From Sclerodactyla briareus (lineage: Eukaryota; Echinodermata; Holothuroidea; Dendrochirotida; Sclerodactylidae): 64,000 nt of DNA. Positions 23,221 through 37,029 of the stretch are shown in pieces. The notes under the pieces are model-generated. The model ran no database searches, was not told the origin of the DNA, and saw nothing but the letters and a program-made list of their open reading frames with translations. The position numbers and the translations under genes are program-made. The stretch lies in NCBI GenBank assembly GCA_026419785.1, contig JAODTK010005568.1, positions 124,001 through 188,000 of the forward strand, read 5' to 3'. Every line of letters starts with the position of its first letter. Position 1 is the first letter of the stretch.

Positions 23221-23933
23221 GCTTGACGACCATGTATTCCTTCAAATTGAGGAAAACTACATCACTTACGGACTAAAATCGGACAACAAAGTTGTAGTTG
23301 TCAAATTTCCCTTTCGGGATCTTTGTCAAACATGAACTGTAAAAGGGAAGCAGTGAGAAACACTAGCTTTAAATACAGCAACGGATTCAAACAGAGCACA
23401 TACTAAAATATAAACTAAATGGAATATAATGAACGGAAATTTAAAGCGCAAAAGTTGCGCTCGCTGGCCCTTGCGTGCCAAGTCTGATAACTATTAATCT
23501 CACGCTCATGGGGGAGCATTCACCACACGGTGGATATCCACACCAATTCAAAGAAAACACATTGCCATAAGTAAAAAAATTTCATCCATCCAGTGGTGGT
23601 CAAGTTTTCGTGTTTACAAGCCCAAAAATATCGACTTTCAAATTTATTCTTGACCAAAATCACCCCGACCTGAACCAAAACAATAGCTCCCTTGTACTCC
23701 CCATGAGAAAGCTATCACCAAATCTCAACTCGATCTGACCAACCGCCCATCTGGAATTATCGTGTTACACGATTTGCAGACTTGACCTTCTGGTGATCGT
23801 AGATTGCCCTCTGACTGACCCCAAAACAACAGAAGGCCATGTTCTCATCGGGGGGAAAAAACATACCAAGTATATGACCTTCATCATCCAGATGGGGCAG
23901 AGTTATCGTGCTTACAAAGCGGGTTTTACATTC
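23221..23933 (+). repeat. 320-base repeat block 2c with unassigned left part
   Basis: 23221-23540 shows nothing recognised. From about 23560 the repeat is clear: 'tttcatccatccagtgg', 'gtgtttacaagcc', 'cttgtactccccatgag', 'tgaccttctggtgat', 'gttctcatcggggggaa', 'ccttcatcatccagatgggg'. It then passes into CA. Confidence 0.65.
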
Positions 23934-24893
<960 letters not shown>

Positions 24894-25621
24894 AAACGTA
24901 CTCACTGGGGCCGAAATGTGTTGCTGTTTTATAGAGTCGCCAACACGCAAGAACAGGATGGAAGTAGTTTCGAGAGCGAAAAAAGAAACAGTTTTTTTTT
25001 TTTGTTTTGGGGGAGGCCCGCTGGCAATATCTGAAACATTTCCAGCTGATATCGTGAGCGTCAAACGCATGCCAAGACGAACGATCGAATCTGATTAAAC
25101 TATAGAATCCTGAGAATCCAGGTTGGAAACTTGAAAAAAAAAAAAGTTAATGGGGAACAGTTTGTCGCGTTTTCGGGAGATGATGAGCTGTTCAGTTTCT
25201 TGGATTAATTACGAGCCAGCTCTTGGAATGAACCCCACCTTGCCTCGTGGTGCTCACGAGCTCTTCGAGTTATGGGATGTTGAGTTCTTCTATGTGGTCT
25301 TAGTCCAGTGTTCGTTTTAATCTTTACAAGTCACTTATTGTCCACTATAGAGTATGGTTGTCCCAGATTGGAGCCCCATAGCAAGAGCAATAATAGGCGG
25401 AAAGTGATTCAAAGACGAGTACACGTTTCTCCCTAGAGGGTGAGGCGTTAGTGATGAGAGCGCTTATACCCAGAGACTTTCACACTAAATCGGTTTATTC
25501 TATTGCAGTTGGTTGATATTTTTAAATCTTCTATCGTTAACTGTTTGTATGGCCAAGTTTGAATGCAAAATGTGCTTCTAACATTTCTGTAAATACTAGG
25601 CGCAAAGAACGCTCATCTTTA
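24894..25621. other. Unassigned
   Basis: AT-rich sequence with short T and A runs (24993, 25130). No recognised gene or repeat. Confidence 0.35.
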
Positions 25622-26418
25622 AAGCAGCGTTTTCCATGCACGGGCGGAGGCGTGCGGGCGGGCGTCTAAAATCGCTCATCGTTATTCCCAATGAAGCGTT
25701 TCCATGCACGCGGGCGGCAGGCGGGCGGGAGGGCGTTCTATCGAATGCTCATATAGCGCTTTTTTTCCGCGCGCCCGCGTGTCCGTGTGGTATTTCGTAA
25801 TCGATTCCGGGGATTTCCCTGATATCTTAGCGGCTTGTAGCCCGATAAATGAGAAAGTATAGGACAATTTTATGTTCAAATAATGTTCCAAACAAATTAT
25901 GAACTGTTTCAACCTAGGGTTGAGGATTTTATCAGATTGTCGCCATTTTAATGGCCAGACACCTATTGGAACACATTATTTACATGTTTTAACCATGATA
26001 TGTCACGAATTGCTAATGAAATAAATCTTCCAAAACTGTCAATTGTGAAGTTTAATAGAGGGCCGTAATCGTTGACATTTAGAACAATGGTTTCCAGAAA
26101 ATGACCGCCGGTGTTTAGGTTTAAACACTATATGGGCGGTGTTGTAATGATAATGAATATAATAATAATCATAATAAAATAATAATAATCATAATAATAA
26201 TAATAAAACAACAACAACAAAACAATAACAATAATAATAATAGAGGCTACATCGGTTATTATATAGCGACATATACACACTAATAGTGAGAAGAGGTGCG
26301 TGACTCGAGGGCACAAAAGAAAAACGCCCGCCGCCCGCCGCCGCCCGAGTGCATGGAAACGAGTCTCCCAAAACGCCCGCCCGCCCGCCCGCCCGCGTGC
26401 TGGAAACGCGGCGTAGAA
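25622..26418. mobile_element. Foldback-like element with GC-rich, internally repeated inverted arms
   Basis: The left arm holds two tandem modules of about 65 bases ('gcgtttccatgcac', then a GGGC/CGGG run, then 'gggcgt') beginning near 25627 and 25695. The right arm (26311-26418) holds two modules of the same kind in reverse complement ('cgcccgcccgcc' runs, then 'gtgcatggaaac' and 'gtgctggaaacgc'). The interior of about 530 bases is AT-rich and includes a TAA/CAA microsatellite (26150-26242) with a 'tatatagcg' word. Inverted arms built from tandem modules are the hallmark of Foldback/Galileo-type elements. No transposase is visible. The G-rich and C-rich strands could also form quadruplexes. 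Confidence 0.65.
26140..26275 (+). repeat. AAT/CAA microsatellite with 'tatatagcg' tail
   Basis: TAA and CAA triplets from about 26150 to 26242 lead into 'cggttattatatagcgac', which parallels 17219-17260. It lies inside the foldback-like element. Confidence 0.7.
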
Positions 26419-28000
26419 AACATGTTATTACCACGTGACATATTTTTCTAGATCTCACCCCTTAATGTTTCCCAAGCTTGGTCGAATTGCCAAGCGAGTT
26501 TAGGGATAACCTTCTGTGTGACTCTTTTCAGGCATTGTCTTCTTGCCTAAAATGCATATTTAACGCATTTTTCATCGCAGACTGTGCAATAGTTGGTTCG
26601 TTATCTTTCTGTGCCCCTGGTTTGTTGCAGTAGTTTCCAGGGGCGTCGGACCGTTTCGAAAAGTGGGGGAGGGGGCACATCGAATGCAAATTACCAACTG
26701 AGCGGAGCGCCACCACAGCGGTTGGCGCGAAGGTAGCACGAAAATTAAGATTTTCATACCCTCCCGCTCGACGGAAACGGCACTTGCCAAGGGCTTCAAT
26801 AGAACCCATCACAGTGTTATTTGTGAAGGGGCGTAAAAGACAGACAAAAAGTTGTAAACGTGCATACTGAGGGACGATATTTTACCGAATATCACACATG
26901 GTATTTTTTATTAACTTTTCTACTCTGGCTCCGTTTGCATGGGATCCAGGGTTCTACTGAACGGTCTCTGGCAGTCTGGTGGGATCGAAGGGAAAAGCCA
27001 TAAGGGTACGGGGAACCATTCTATTTGGGGGCAGAAAATTTGTACCCGAATTTACAAAGTCAGTCATTGGAAACTAACCGGCGCGCGCGAATAATATGTG
27101 CATGTTTTCCGGGCAGTTTCATCGAAAGGTCTGCAAAAAATTAAGGCTTTTTTTCACTTTGCACTTCACTTCCCAAATTTTCCACAAATTTTCGCTCGAA
27201 TTTTCTTCAGAAAAATGGAGGGGGGGGGAGTGGTCTTCCCCCAGGCTTCTGAAAAGTAATCGATGTGTGAAAAAAAGGATTCGAAGCATGACATCGCATA
27301 TTTAGCCTACAACGCTGGGAAGAAACCGCCATTGCGCGCGACACAATTGCAAAAATTAGTTGCACTTTGGTATCGATATAAAAATCCGAGGACTCGGTAT
27401 GAAACATGTGTAATACCTTCGATCGGCCCTAGTCGTCAAGATTCTTCACCGGGGTTCCGCACTGGAAGTCGTGGACTTACGACCTTCCAGCGCGGATTAG
27501 TAGACACACAAAATAGAAAAAATTGAAGCTGTTTAGAGTGATACAATATCGTTTAAATCGCGGCTTGTGCCTATTTTTTTTTTTATTCGATCCGGAAAAA
27601 GTAGGGGGGGGGGGGCAAATGATATATCCCCCCACTTGTGAAAGGGGGGGGGGGGAATTCCCCCTCGTCCACCACACTGGTGAGCCCCATGATAGTTTCT
27701 CCCTATAGTATTTATTCTGTTTTGTCATTAGTTTGGGTCAAAGGGTTTCGGGTCATATAATTAGGTGTCCTTATTGCTTGTCATGATCTGGTCGTGTATT
27801 TTGGACGTTGCGTATATAGTTTATGGATCAAAAATAAATGATGATAAAGGAATGAAGGTAATAAACCCACCAGATTATTCAAGCGATATACTATATGCCC
27901 GCCATACGGTGGTTGGGGTCAAAGTCGTGAGCAGTTAGGCACTGATAAAAACAAAACTGCGCAACTTCTACGTAACTTGCATCAATATGCTTAATATAAC
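26419..28000. other. Mostly unassigned, with an inverted dispersed-repeat fragment
   Basis: 26635-26745 carries 'gggcgtcggaccgtttcgaaa' and 'gagcggagcgcc', reverse-sense relatives of sequence near 12575-12600 and of repeat E near 11150. G runs lie at 27222, 27604 and 27647. Short frames at 27096-27526 have no known motif. Confidence 0.4.
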
Positions 28001-28648
28001 ATCAAATAAGTTTGGGACGAAATCGCCATCAATTAGGCAGGTAATTTGACCTTCCCAAAAGACCGCACCTGTCGTCAAGGACCAGATACAGTCTACATAT
28101 CCATTCGTTTGTGGAATCAGACCCGAAAATCTTGAAAATCACAGATCGTTTAACGTTAGAGGACCCAGTCATGTGTCGATGACCAACTTAGTCGATGGGC
28201 CCACTCTCGAGTCAATCCGAGATTTTCCCGACATGGACTTCACATGCGTGTCAGTTTGGGTCAAGCGAAACAAGGTGCTGAAGAGTAATGCGAGGAACCC
28301 CTTAAGTCCACGCATCAGCGACGGCATGATGAAGACGACATCGCCCGGGGCTACACATGCACACAAAACCATGATATCACCGACCACTGCGGTGTCGCGA
28401 GAGATATAATGACCGACAGTGCGTTGCGTCCTGAGGACAGTCCCATTCTTCACCGCACAAGAGTGGTAAGACGGAGGACTGGACACAATACATTCACACT
28501 ACTTCAGGATAACATAACTATATTGTCAACCCTCGTTGCCAATAGCAATACCGGCGTGAACGATACAATCTTATGCACATTAAAACAAAAAAATCTCATT
28601 GAAATCTTGCATTTTCGAATAGGAAGAACTGAAATTAAAAAATGTGAA
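28001..28648. other. Open-frame region of unknown nature
   Basis: Overlapping frames exist on both strands (28169-28486 minus, 105 codons; 28173-28660 plus in two pieces). None shows a domain I recognise. The minus frame has one hydrophobic stretch near its middle. I cannot decide between chance and a decayed transposon gene. Confidence 0.2.
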
Positions 28649-28960
28649 TCAGTTCAATAATTGGTTCATTTCATTCGCACCATTTATTTCAACACACACG
28701 AATAAGCCATCTAGTCTTTCGACCACAACGGGTTTCGATAGAGACTGTTCACTTACTAAGTTATGTGCAGTTGGTTCTATGTACGCTGTAACTGAACAAA
28801 TCAACGCACGTACTACTACCTTCTCTCCCTTGTCGCCCTTTACAGCTGGGTGGTGTGAAACATTGCTGGCATCTGCCAACAAAATAGTACAAATCACATC
28901 ACCAGTAAGACTGTTGGTACTTGATGGACCCAGGAGGAAACCTCTACACGTGCCTTTCAA
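28649..28960 (-). CDS. Unrecognised 103-codon frame, candidate exon (weak)
   Basis: The minus-strand frame has balanced composition: Val-rich with regular charged residues, and none of the low complexity seen in most frames here. It begins after a stop and ends in TGA after 'NQLLN'. A 'caacag' word near the upstream end could act as a splice acceptor. No family is recognised. The overlapping plus-strand frame (28644-29024) is less protein-like. Possible interpretations are an internal exon, part of a decayed transposon gene, or chance. Confidence 0.2.
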   Translation of the reverse strand: MKGTCRGFLLGPSSTNSLTGDVICTILLADASNVSHHPAVKGDKGEKVVVRALICSVTAYIEPTAHNLVSEQSLSKPVVVERLDGLFVCVEINGANEMNQLLN

Positions 28961-29129
28961 AAAAGTGTCCAGCTATAAGAGGTATCATACAGTTCCGAAA
29001 TGTGTTGACACATTTTCATGTTGACAACGCTACAATAGTTTCCCATCGCATCCTGGTGCAAGTGGTCGTGTTTTTATTAGGTAGCCTTGATTCTTAACTC
29101 ATTTCGGATACCCTGAGCCTTCAGAACAC

Positions 29130-30420
29130 ATGGGATGATGAGCTGATGAACCAACTCATGGCCAGAGGTCCGGACTTAGTGTTTCCACAAAGTTTTCAGA
29201 ATGTGACCGCTGCTGACCTCAGATAACCTCCGACCTGAACCATAAAACATTAGGGATCATGTACGCATCTCGGGCACACAATACCAGTATGAACTCATCC
29301 ATCCAGGTGGATCAGTTCTCTGGTCACACGCAAAATTGTCAAGTTATCCCAGCTTTTTCACATTCCACCACATTTGACCCCTCTTCTACACCCCAAACGA
29401 TAGGGTTCGTGTACTTCCCCACGACAAAACAGTAGCCAATTTCAGCTCGATCGAAACAAGCAGCTGGGCTGACGGTGTCCTCTAGGTTTCTAGACTTGCC
29501 CCTGCTGATCTTGAACTTTGACCTGACTCAAGAACAACAAAAGAGCAGTACATCATGGGGGACCCACCCGACCTCGCGTACGTATGAGCTCAATCCAGTC
29601 CAGACTCGGGCCGTATGATGTCCACAAGCTAAAATTGGCCAGATACAGTTTTTCACCAATTTTCCACTTTAGACCAAAAGAAATAGTGACCCTTGCTTAC
29701 GTCAAACAAACAGGGTTCTTTTACCCCCCCCCCCCCCATGAGGGAGCAGGATGCCAAGTTCAGCTTGATCGGACCCACGCTCCCGGGACTTATGGTGTCA
29801 TTACAGGGTTTTTAGATTTGGACATGCTTTTACCTTAGATGATATGACCTGACCCCAATCATAGAGATCGTACTTCATCTGGGGAACTCACCTACCGAGT
29901 ATGAGCTTCGTCATCTGGTGGGGTGCAAAGTCATTATGTCCACAAGCTAAACTTGGCGAATATCATTTTTTCCAAATTTTCATTCCCCCTTTCGGAACCA
30001 GAAGTGACCCCGCTCTACGTCAAAAACAACAGGTCTTGTACCCCCCCCCCCCCCTGAGGAAGCAGTATGCCAAGTTCGCTTGAATCGGGACCACGCTCCT
30101 GGACTTATGGGTGTGCCTTAAAAGGTTTTTAGAATTTGGACACGCTTACTAGATTTGACCTATGACCTGACCCCAATACAATAGGACATGTACTCATCAT
30201 GGGGAACCGCACACTACCGAGTATAGCTCATTTCATTCTTTGGGCCAAGTCATTTGTCCCCAAGCCACATTTACCAAAAATAATTTTTTCACATGTTCCC
30301 ATTTTTTCACCAAAATGACCCCTGCTCTGCACGCAAAAACAATGTTGTTTCTTGTACTCCCGTCGAAATAATATTCCGTTTTCCACAGGAATACCAAGTT
30401 GTATATGTAATCAATAGAAC
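29130..30420 (+). repeat. 320-base tandem repeat family, block 3
   Basis: Four unit phases, with 'catcatgggg'-type phrases near 29261, 29550, 29873 and 30192 (spacing about 290-323), 'gagcttcgtcatctgg', 'ccacaagctaa' and 'tatgacctgaccccaa'. C runs of 12-14 replace the 'tactcccc' word in two units (29706-29717, 30039-30052). Confidence 0.75.
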
Positions 30421-31375
30421 TGGTAGTCATCGTTCATTAGCCATTGCGCAATGTGTCACATTCATCTGATTACCAATCATTTTACAGTGCGAATAAAGAA
30501 CTTAACATATTCCATGAATAAAACTAAGGTTACAAATAACTACGCGAATGAAACGCCTCAGAAGCAAAGGTCTTATATACCCTGTTTTTTTCCAATTTGA
30601 ACAGATCAAGCTTTAGGGAAATGTAATCTCCATTTGCAGCATAATGGCTCTCTCCCCACGTTAAAGCCCAACTGTGTGTTGTTGCTGTTTTTTTTTTTTT
30701 TTTTTTTTTTTACTAGTCCCATTTACCTATATGCTACTTTTACTAAACGCCACCCCTCTGCTCATCTCTAGCCAAAGAGGTATAGCGCATTGCTTTGTAT
30801 AGAGACCACTAACCTTGCTTGTGGAGCCTCGAGTAATAAATACGAGAGAGGGACGGTTCCCCTAAACCACAGTGGTAGGCATGATTGTACTACTTTACTT
30901 GACTGCACTAATTTTTCGTCTTCGCATTAACGATTATCGGTGCCTTCAACATAGGGGAAGTGCAGGCGATTATGGCAAATGGAGTCAATTATTAGTTTAG
31001 GAAAGAGTATTGATACTGTCCACAATCATATATCAAATCCTTGTGGATTTTCCTACTTGTAATATTTCCTGCAAACTCATGACTTTGCACTATCACTATC
31101 AACTCTGCTCCCCCCAACAAAATATGATCTCCCCCACCCCTCCTACTGCTCTATTGTCTTATTAAATCCCAACTCGTTCGTATATGTTATGTTTAGTGGT
31201 GCATACAGTATAGGAGGAATTCTTCAATCTTTGTGCGATTTATGTACAGTTCATCAAGCTTTGATTGCATAAGAGCTCACATCCGGTCCTTTGATTAATT
31301 ACAAGTCCGGTGCGAATAATCACATAATTAGGGTTACTGATGTCAAAAATACAGTTAATATTCCAGATTCCTTCG
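30421..31375. other. Unassigned
   Basis: A T run of about 23 at 30689-30711. No gene recognised. Confidence 0.35.
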
Positions 31376-32005
31376 GTGCAATTCACATAAAACAGTTACT
31401 ATCAGTCCTACTTTGTTCATCCCGACTATTCGTGGGGTAGTGGAATACCATTGATTTTCTTTTCTTGGGCGGGAATGTGAAGAAGGAAGATCAGAAACGT
31501 ATTGATTCATTAATCCGCGGCTATCCGCGTAATTGGCCAACTTGTTTTTCACCCGCATCCTCTTCAGTTTATACTCGCCTACTCCAACAGAAGTTAGACT
31601 CAATTTTGGATGATGCGGCCCACCCAATGCATGAACCATTTCAGTAGGCAGTTTTTCGTTGGAGTAGCAGGAGGATGAGACTACCGACAGCCAAAACTAA
31701 CCGTCATCCCTCCTCATTCATCCCACAGTGCATCATAACATAGATAACATAACTTAAAGCTGTAGTGTTTCTTGCCCGTTCGTGGCAACAGCCTTATTGA
31801 ACGTTTCGCCAGCCTTGCCATTGTTACGCTTTACCGTTTCAATTAATCGTTTTACTTGTGTAGTTGTTTCTTCTGTGTTTTATGTTCATGTGCATATCCT
31901 TCTATTCTGTATACGAAGCGTTTTTACCCTGTGCGGGTGTAATAAGTGATCTGCGGGTGTAAATAAAGTGGATCTCATCTTATCGTATCTTATCTTATCT
32001 TACTT
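31376..32005 (+). pseudogene. 5'-truncated LINE: ORF2 C-terminus, 3' UTR and ATCTT tail
   Basis: The plus strand reads 'GGNVKKEDQKRIDSLIRG' (about 31465), then 'LLQQKLDSILDDAAHPMHEPF' pattern residues (to 31645), and then, after a frame change, 'SSRRMRLPTAKTNRH' and 'SFIPQCI' (to about 31735). The order Lys-Leu-x-x-Ile-Leu-x-Asp, His-Pro, SxRR, TNR, SFxPxAI is the conserved C-terminal tail of many animal LINE ORF2 proteins. A 3' UTR follows with 'aataaag' (31963) and a short ATCTT microsatellite at 31973-32003, typical of a LINE 3' end. The RT core is absent upstream, as expected from 5' truncation. Confidence 0.75.
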
Positions 32006-34224
32006 ATGTTAACCTGTCTACACAGTTTTTTTTTCTGCTTCTATTTTTTTCAAATGATTAAGAAGGCTACGTATCCCTTTTGCATCTGAGCTCTTTCAAT
32101 AAGCGGAATGATTCTTTGCGATTGTCAGCATGTTGAATTCTGGAAACCCTGTGATTAGATATAGCAATGCCTCATCTGTCCTCCGATATTTTTTCGCCAA
32201 TGCTGACCGTGTTAATGAGGATTGCATCGGATCCCACCACAGAGGGAACAGAACCACCACATACCGTTCTCGATGTTAATACCACATATTGGTAGTCATG
32301 ATTTACTCTCAAGTGTAGCAGAACATTGTACATTAATATAATCAATGTAAACGTTGCCGACCTAAGGTTACCAAATTCAAGAAAGAACAGTACAGAATAA
32401 ACTTAAGCAAAATATTAATGAAAGATAAAAATGTCTACTGAAAAACTTGTTAGTGGCTTTCAATCTACATTCCTAACTCCATATATGCTGTTGTCAGTCC
32501 CGTGCAGTGGGTTGGAGCTTACAGCTCGTTCATGCATGGATGCACCTTTAATTCGTAGTTGCTGCTTCATCATTTTTTTTCGGCCCCCTTTTTTTAAATG
32601 ACATACACAACACCTATCAGCGCTGTTGACATCTAAACGGCTACCACGCTCTAGAGAGGCATAATCCACATGGAACATTTTACACACATGTTACTGTGAC
32701 CATCTGAAAGTAGTAGTGATTCGCTCGCGTCTTCCGTTTAGTAATATTTTGCTAGTAATATACAATCACATATTCACAAGACTGGGGGACGTTCGATGTT
32801 TTTTTTTTGTTTCTTCTCTTTAATAATATATTAAAGTAACCATATGGTAGTGCTATTATACTTCCACGCACTTCTAGTTATTCTGGAATCTCGAAATGAC
32901 CTCCTCAAATAATAGCACGTTATGCACAGTTTGCCCAACAAGTTGATTCCTGTTATCTATTGATAAGCAAATAATTGCCTGGGTACCCCGGGCTGTTTAA
33001 ACAAAAATAGGCAAAAATCAAAGGATATATGGAGAAAAAATATGAAAAATATGATTTGACAAATTACTTTCTTTTTACTTATTTGCCATTACAATGTAGA
33101 GAGACACTTCAGGTGTATTTTAACGGTCGAATTATACATTGCCTGGGATGGTCAACAACACTTTAAAAGAGGCCTTGTCATTTCGCAATACCGCTTTGCA
33201 TATTGACAATGCCTTTGCCTGTGGCATGAAGTTCGAATTGTTGCTCCGAGATGGTCAGGTTTCCTCTGGAACGAACATATATGAAAAAACAAAACGTATT
33301 TTATATTCATCAACCAAATATATGTTTAACAGACAATATCGAATCCTTTCGTATCCCCTAGTAATGATGGACTCATCCGTTTGCATGAAACACCACAAAT
33401 ATCGCCTTTGATGGTATATCGAAATCAATGCATGGACCAGAGTCAAAAATGGGACCAGAGACCAGGGTTACTTTCAACAGAAGATCCCCCTGGTTTGTTT
33501 GATTCTGGCATGAGACCAGGAGTTTACTTCACTAGAACCTGGGCACTAGATTACTTTCTTATCTTCCTGCATGAGTCCAGACAAGGGTCGTCAAGTAGTA
33601 AACCCCAGAGCCGATCACACCTAGCTCACATCATTACCACCTACACTACAGTGTAGTCCTGCTCTCAAAACATTGATATCGTGCTGCGCATCTCCGTTCA
33701 TGGGATCAACTGTAGAACTGCGACAGGGGGATATTTGCCCCCAAAATTGCCCTACGTCCATAAATTCATGGGACCATGGATCTATCCCTGTTCCGACGTT
33801 TATCGTGAACCCTGGCATGGATATATCATAGTGATGATATACCGATGATAACCAGATGACCCGTGCGTCAATGCGAACGCTGTGACGTCATGCGAACGCC
33901 TCGCTTTTCCTGGTTTATTACCCAATGACAAGCCCTTTAACATGAGACTGTTGTATATGCATATAGTTTTCCACCAAGGAATATTTTGATCTTAACTGCA
34001 TCCAAGATATTATGGATATAATAAAGGATCGATGTTACGCAGCGTGTGTTGTTGTGTTTATTTTTGGGTACCTGTAAAAGTTCAAAGCGCCCGACCGCTA
34101 TCACAGACACAGAATCGAATCCCTAATTTACAGTGTAGGCATTTCACATATTGTACTTTCGCAGATTTGCAAGAAACAGTGCAATGTCATTTAAGCAAAT
34201 TATTATTGTTCGCCCGATGATGAG
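32006..34224. other. Unassigned 2.2 kb
   Basis: AT-rich. A 90-codon plus frame (33139-33411) and a partly overlapping 91-codon frame (33381-33656) have ordinary composition but no domain I recognise. No tandem or inverted structure seen. Confidence 0.35.
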
Positions 34225-34390
34225 TTCATTGAGTTCATTTGTTGCGGTCACCAGAGGTCAAGGTCTGGAAACTTTGTAATTTAGTGTGTAGGCTTCTTAT
34301 CAATAGTATATGAACCCTATTGGGTTGGTTTGAAAAAATGGGCAATTTGACATATTTATGGTTCCCATAACGAGCTGGTACAATCTCCCA
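34225..34390 (-). repeat. 320-base repeat family, inverted fragment
   Basis: The reverse complement reads 'gtaccagctc', 'ccaacccaatagggttc', 'cctacacactaaat', 'tttccagaccttgacct', in the same order as 22870-23020. About half a unit. Confidence 0.7.
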
Positions 34391-35900
34391 TTCGTCCTTT
34401 GTACTGGCTTATGTGTGTCAGAAAGAGTCAAGGAATCACTAGCCTTTTATCTTTCTGGGTTAATAATATTCTTTCACTAATGTTTACTTTCACTTTTTTG
34501 TCTGTATCAGTCTACCAAAATTCCTTGTTTATACACATTCTCCTGCGAATGCTTGGATCACGAACGTAGACCATGGTCCACCGTTTCCCACACAAGGCAA
34601 TTAGTGATTTATCTACCCTATACTATTGCTCTGTTTGTACGCTGCTATAACATTCCCTTATATTATCTAGGAGACAACCTAATATATAACGATCGTAATT
34701 ATACACTGGTCTTGTTAGCTTTTGTCCAGTATTATTTTTAAATTCATAGTGGATAGTCCCCATATTCAAGCATGCCATAGACTTATTTTATGTACCCCCT
34801 TATAAGTGTCTCTTTGCCTTAACAAAGATTACTATAGCTATTAACATACACATTGAAGAGGCCCGTAATGTAACTATTATTATACGTGGACTGTAGTCGT
34901 TTCTTTAATTCCGCCAGATGATTTGCTTTTGAGGATCACCTGTAGCTATTCCTGTTTAATGTAAGCGCATTGTATCTACAGCGTGGCTCGGCCCTATAGA
35001 CATGGGAACTTAGTTGAAAAAACAACTACTCATCACCCTAATCTTATTTTTTGTTATCCCGTTCTTTTTATGTTTACAGATTGTCCTGTTGTCATTGCTT
35101 GATCAACAATATCGGTCCAATGAATATTCTATGCAACAAACTTGTTGTGGACGTGAATCAGCTATTGGGTTTCTCGCTTTTCAAAGTCCGGCAAAAATAT
35201 TCTGGAAGTAACAGTCGAACACGATCCCTATCGTATCCTTCTCGTCATTTTCCAGCAGCAGTAGCTCAGTATTATCATTAGCAGACCTCAGTACAGCGTA
35301 TTCTTCAATCACCACACATTCTCTTGTTGAAGATGTTATCCTCTTTGACAATGTCTCCTTCTATAGTATATGGGCAGATGGGAAAAAAAAAAAAAAAACA
35401 AAAAAAAACAAAAAACAAATATATACTATTTTAGATACCAGTAAAGCCAAAAGCTCAGTGATTCCTTGACTCGTTTTTGATAGGATCTACCTAGGACTAG
35501 AGACACAATGAACAAACGGGAAATGGGGGAAAGTATGGAAGTAGGAGTGTAGCTATTGTTGTCACATGAATGTAGGTTGGTGAGTACGGTCAACAATGAG
35601 AAAAACCTGACTGCCCAAAAAAATTAATAAACGAATAATGAGTTTAATGTTATAACCAAACGGGCCATGGAGTGGGCGAAGCGATGAACATGGAAACATA
35701 TTCATTGCCTCTGCTTCAGAGCAATCCGTAAGGGCTTCCATGTGGTATCAGGACAGATTTTGTAATCATAGCCACGCTTTTATTTACGTAGTTCATTAGA
35801 TCTACTCTGCAAATGCTCCAGATTATGAAAAAAAAAAAAAAACAAAGAAACGGATTTAGGAAAACTGGTTTTATGGAACGAAAGGAATACTATATGAATG
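34391..35900. other. Unassigned, A-rich runs
   Basis: A-rich runs at 35383-35418 and 35826-35841. No gene recognised. Confidence 0.35.
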
Positions 35901-35901
35901 A

Positions 35902-36110
35902 GGCGGATCAGCTCGGGTAGTTAGAGCTCCGAACTAGGTAGTTTATTGCGAGTCCGAATCCCATTGAAATCCTGGGAGACTGCACTGATATGGGGAGGAA
36001 GGTCTCCTCGATTTTCCACAAAACCCACATGTAAAAAGCAGGCAACCGAATGAATGAGCATGTGAGCACCGAATGTGATGACCCTTTCCATGACGGCAAA
36101 CACAGTTTTT
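35902..36110 (+). mobile_element. tRNA-derived SINE
   Basis: The first 65 bases resemble a tRNA gene: 'cagctcgggtagttagagc' at the A-box position and 'gcgagtccgaatccc' (35948-35962) at the B-box position. A non-tRNA body follows with 'ggtctcct', 'ttccac' and 'acccacatgtaaaa'. The same order occurs at 46905-47050 and 53109-53254. The cloverleaf would be imperfect, so it is not a functional tRNA gene. These boxes would be the internal RNA polymerase III promoter. Confidence 0.6.
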
Positions 36111-37029
36111 TTTTAGGACTGAACAGCTAGAGGTGCCGCATGTTAGACGGGATGGCAAGTGCATCAGATGTTAATATACGTTGAAGACTTGAGACGTTAT
36201 CCCAGTGTATAACGCTTCGTTAGGTTCTGGTTACTATGATTGTAACGAAATAGTCACTATGAAGTGGTAGCTAATAATATTGTTGGCTTTATTACACTTG
36301 GTAAAACATGGACAATGGAAGAATTGGAGCACCTTAACAAAAGAACAACAAAAACTCAGCCTCAGTTGGTAATTAGTATCGTTTGGTAACTTATCGCCAT
36401 ATAATTAGATGACTAGCTAATATCCAGCTTAGATTTTAGAGCTATATAGGCTACCAACATTTGGTTGTTTGATGATCAATAATCAATATCATGCTTTATC
36501 TATCTCAAAAGGTCCATGTGCCGTCGCTAATCGTGAGAATACTCTGAATTAACTGGAAACTGCGACCATCAGCATCTTTGAAATGTTATCAATGGCGTGT
36601 TGTTAGTGTATATAAACAAAAATATTATTGGATGTAGACCTAATAAACATTTCATCTGCTCCAAAAAGCGACAGTGGAAATATACGCATAACACTGTGCG
36701 ATGCGTTTTCGAAGATGCACGTGATGATAATCGTAGACATTAATTGGAGCTGAACAATGAACACTTTCCATATGAGAGAGAATGGTAAGTGTATCTAAGT
36801 GGATTAGCAGGGCTATTACGAGAGCGTAATACTTCTAGCGAAAAACTCTTGGGCGTTTGGCAAAAATGACACCACCAAAAGAATTGTGGCCGTGCGGGCT
36901 GCTAGGATATTGACGCTACCGGCAAGTATTGTCTGTGGTGGACCACCATCCTGTATTTGGCGGATATTTTCAAAACAACATCAGGTTGGAATACTCACAT
37001 ACGAAACATTGGGTAAAGCTAAAAGATCC
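36111..37029. other. Unassigned
   Basis: No feature beyond a 'gaacaatgaacactt' phrase near 36753 that is shared with 45229 and 51433. Confidence 0.35.

Noticed and set aside
35902-35970. Functional tRNA gene
   Set aside because: The A and B boxes are present, but the stems do not pair well and a SINE body follows.
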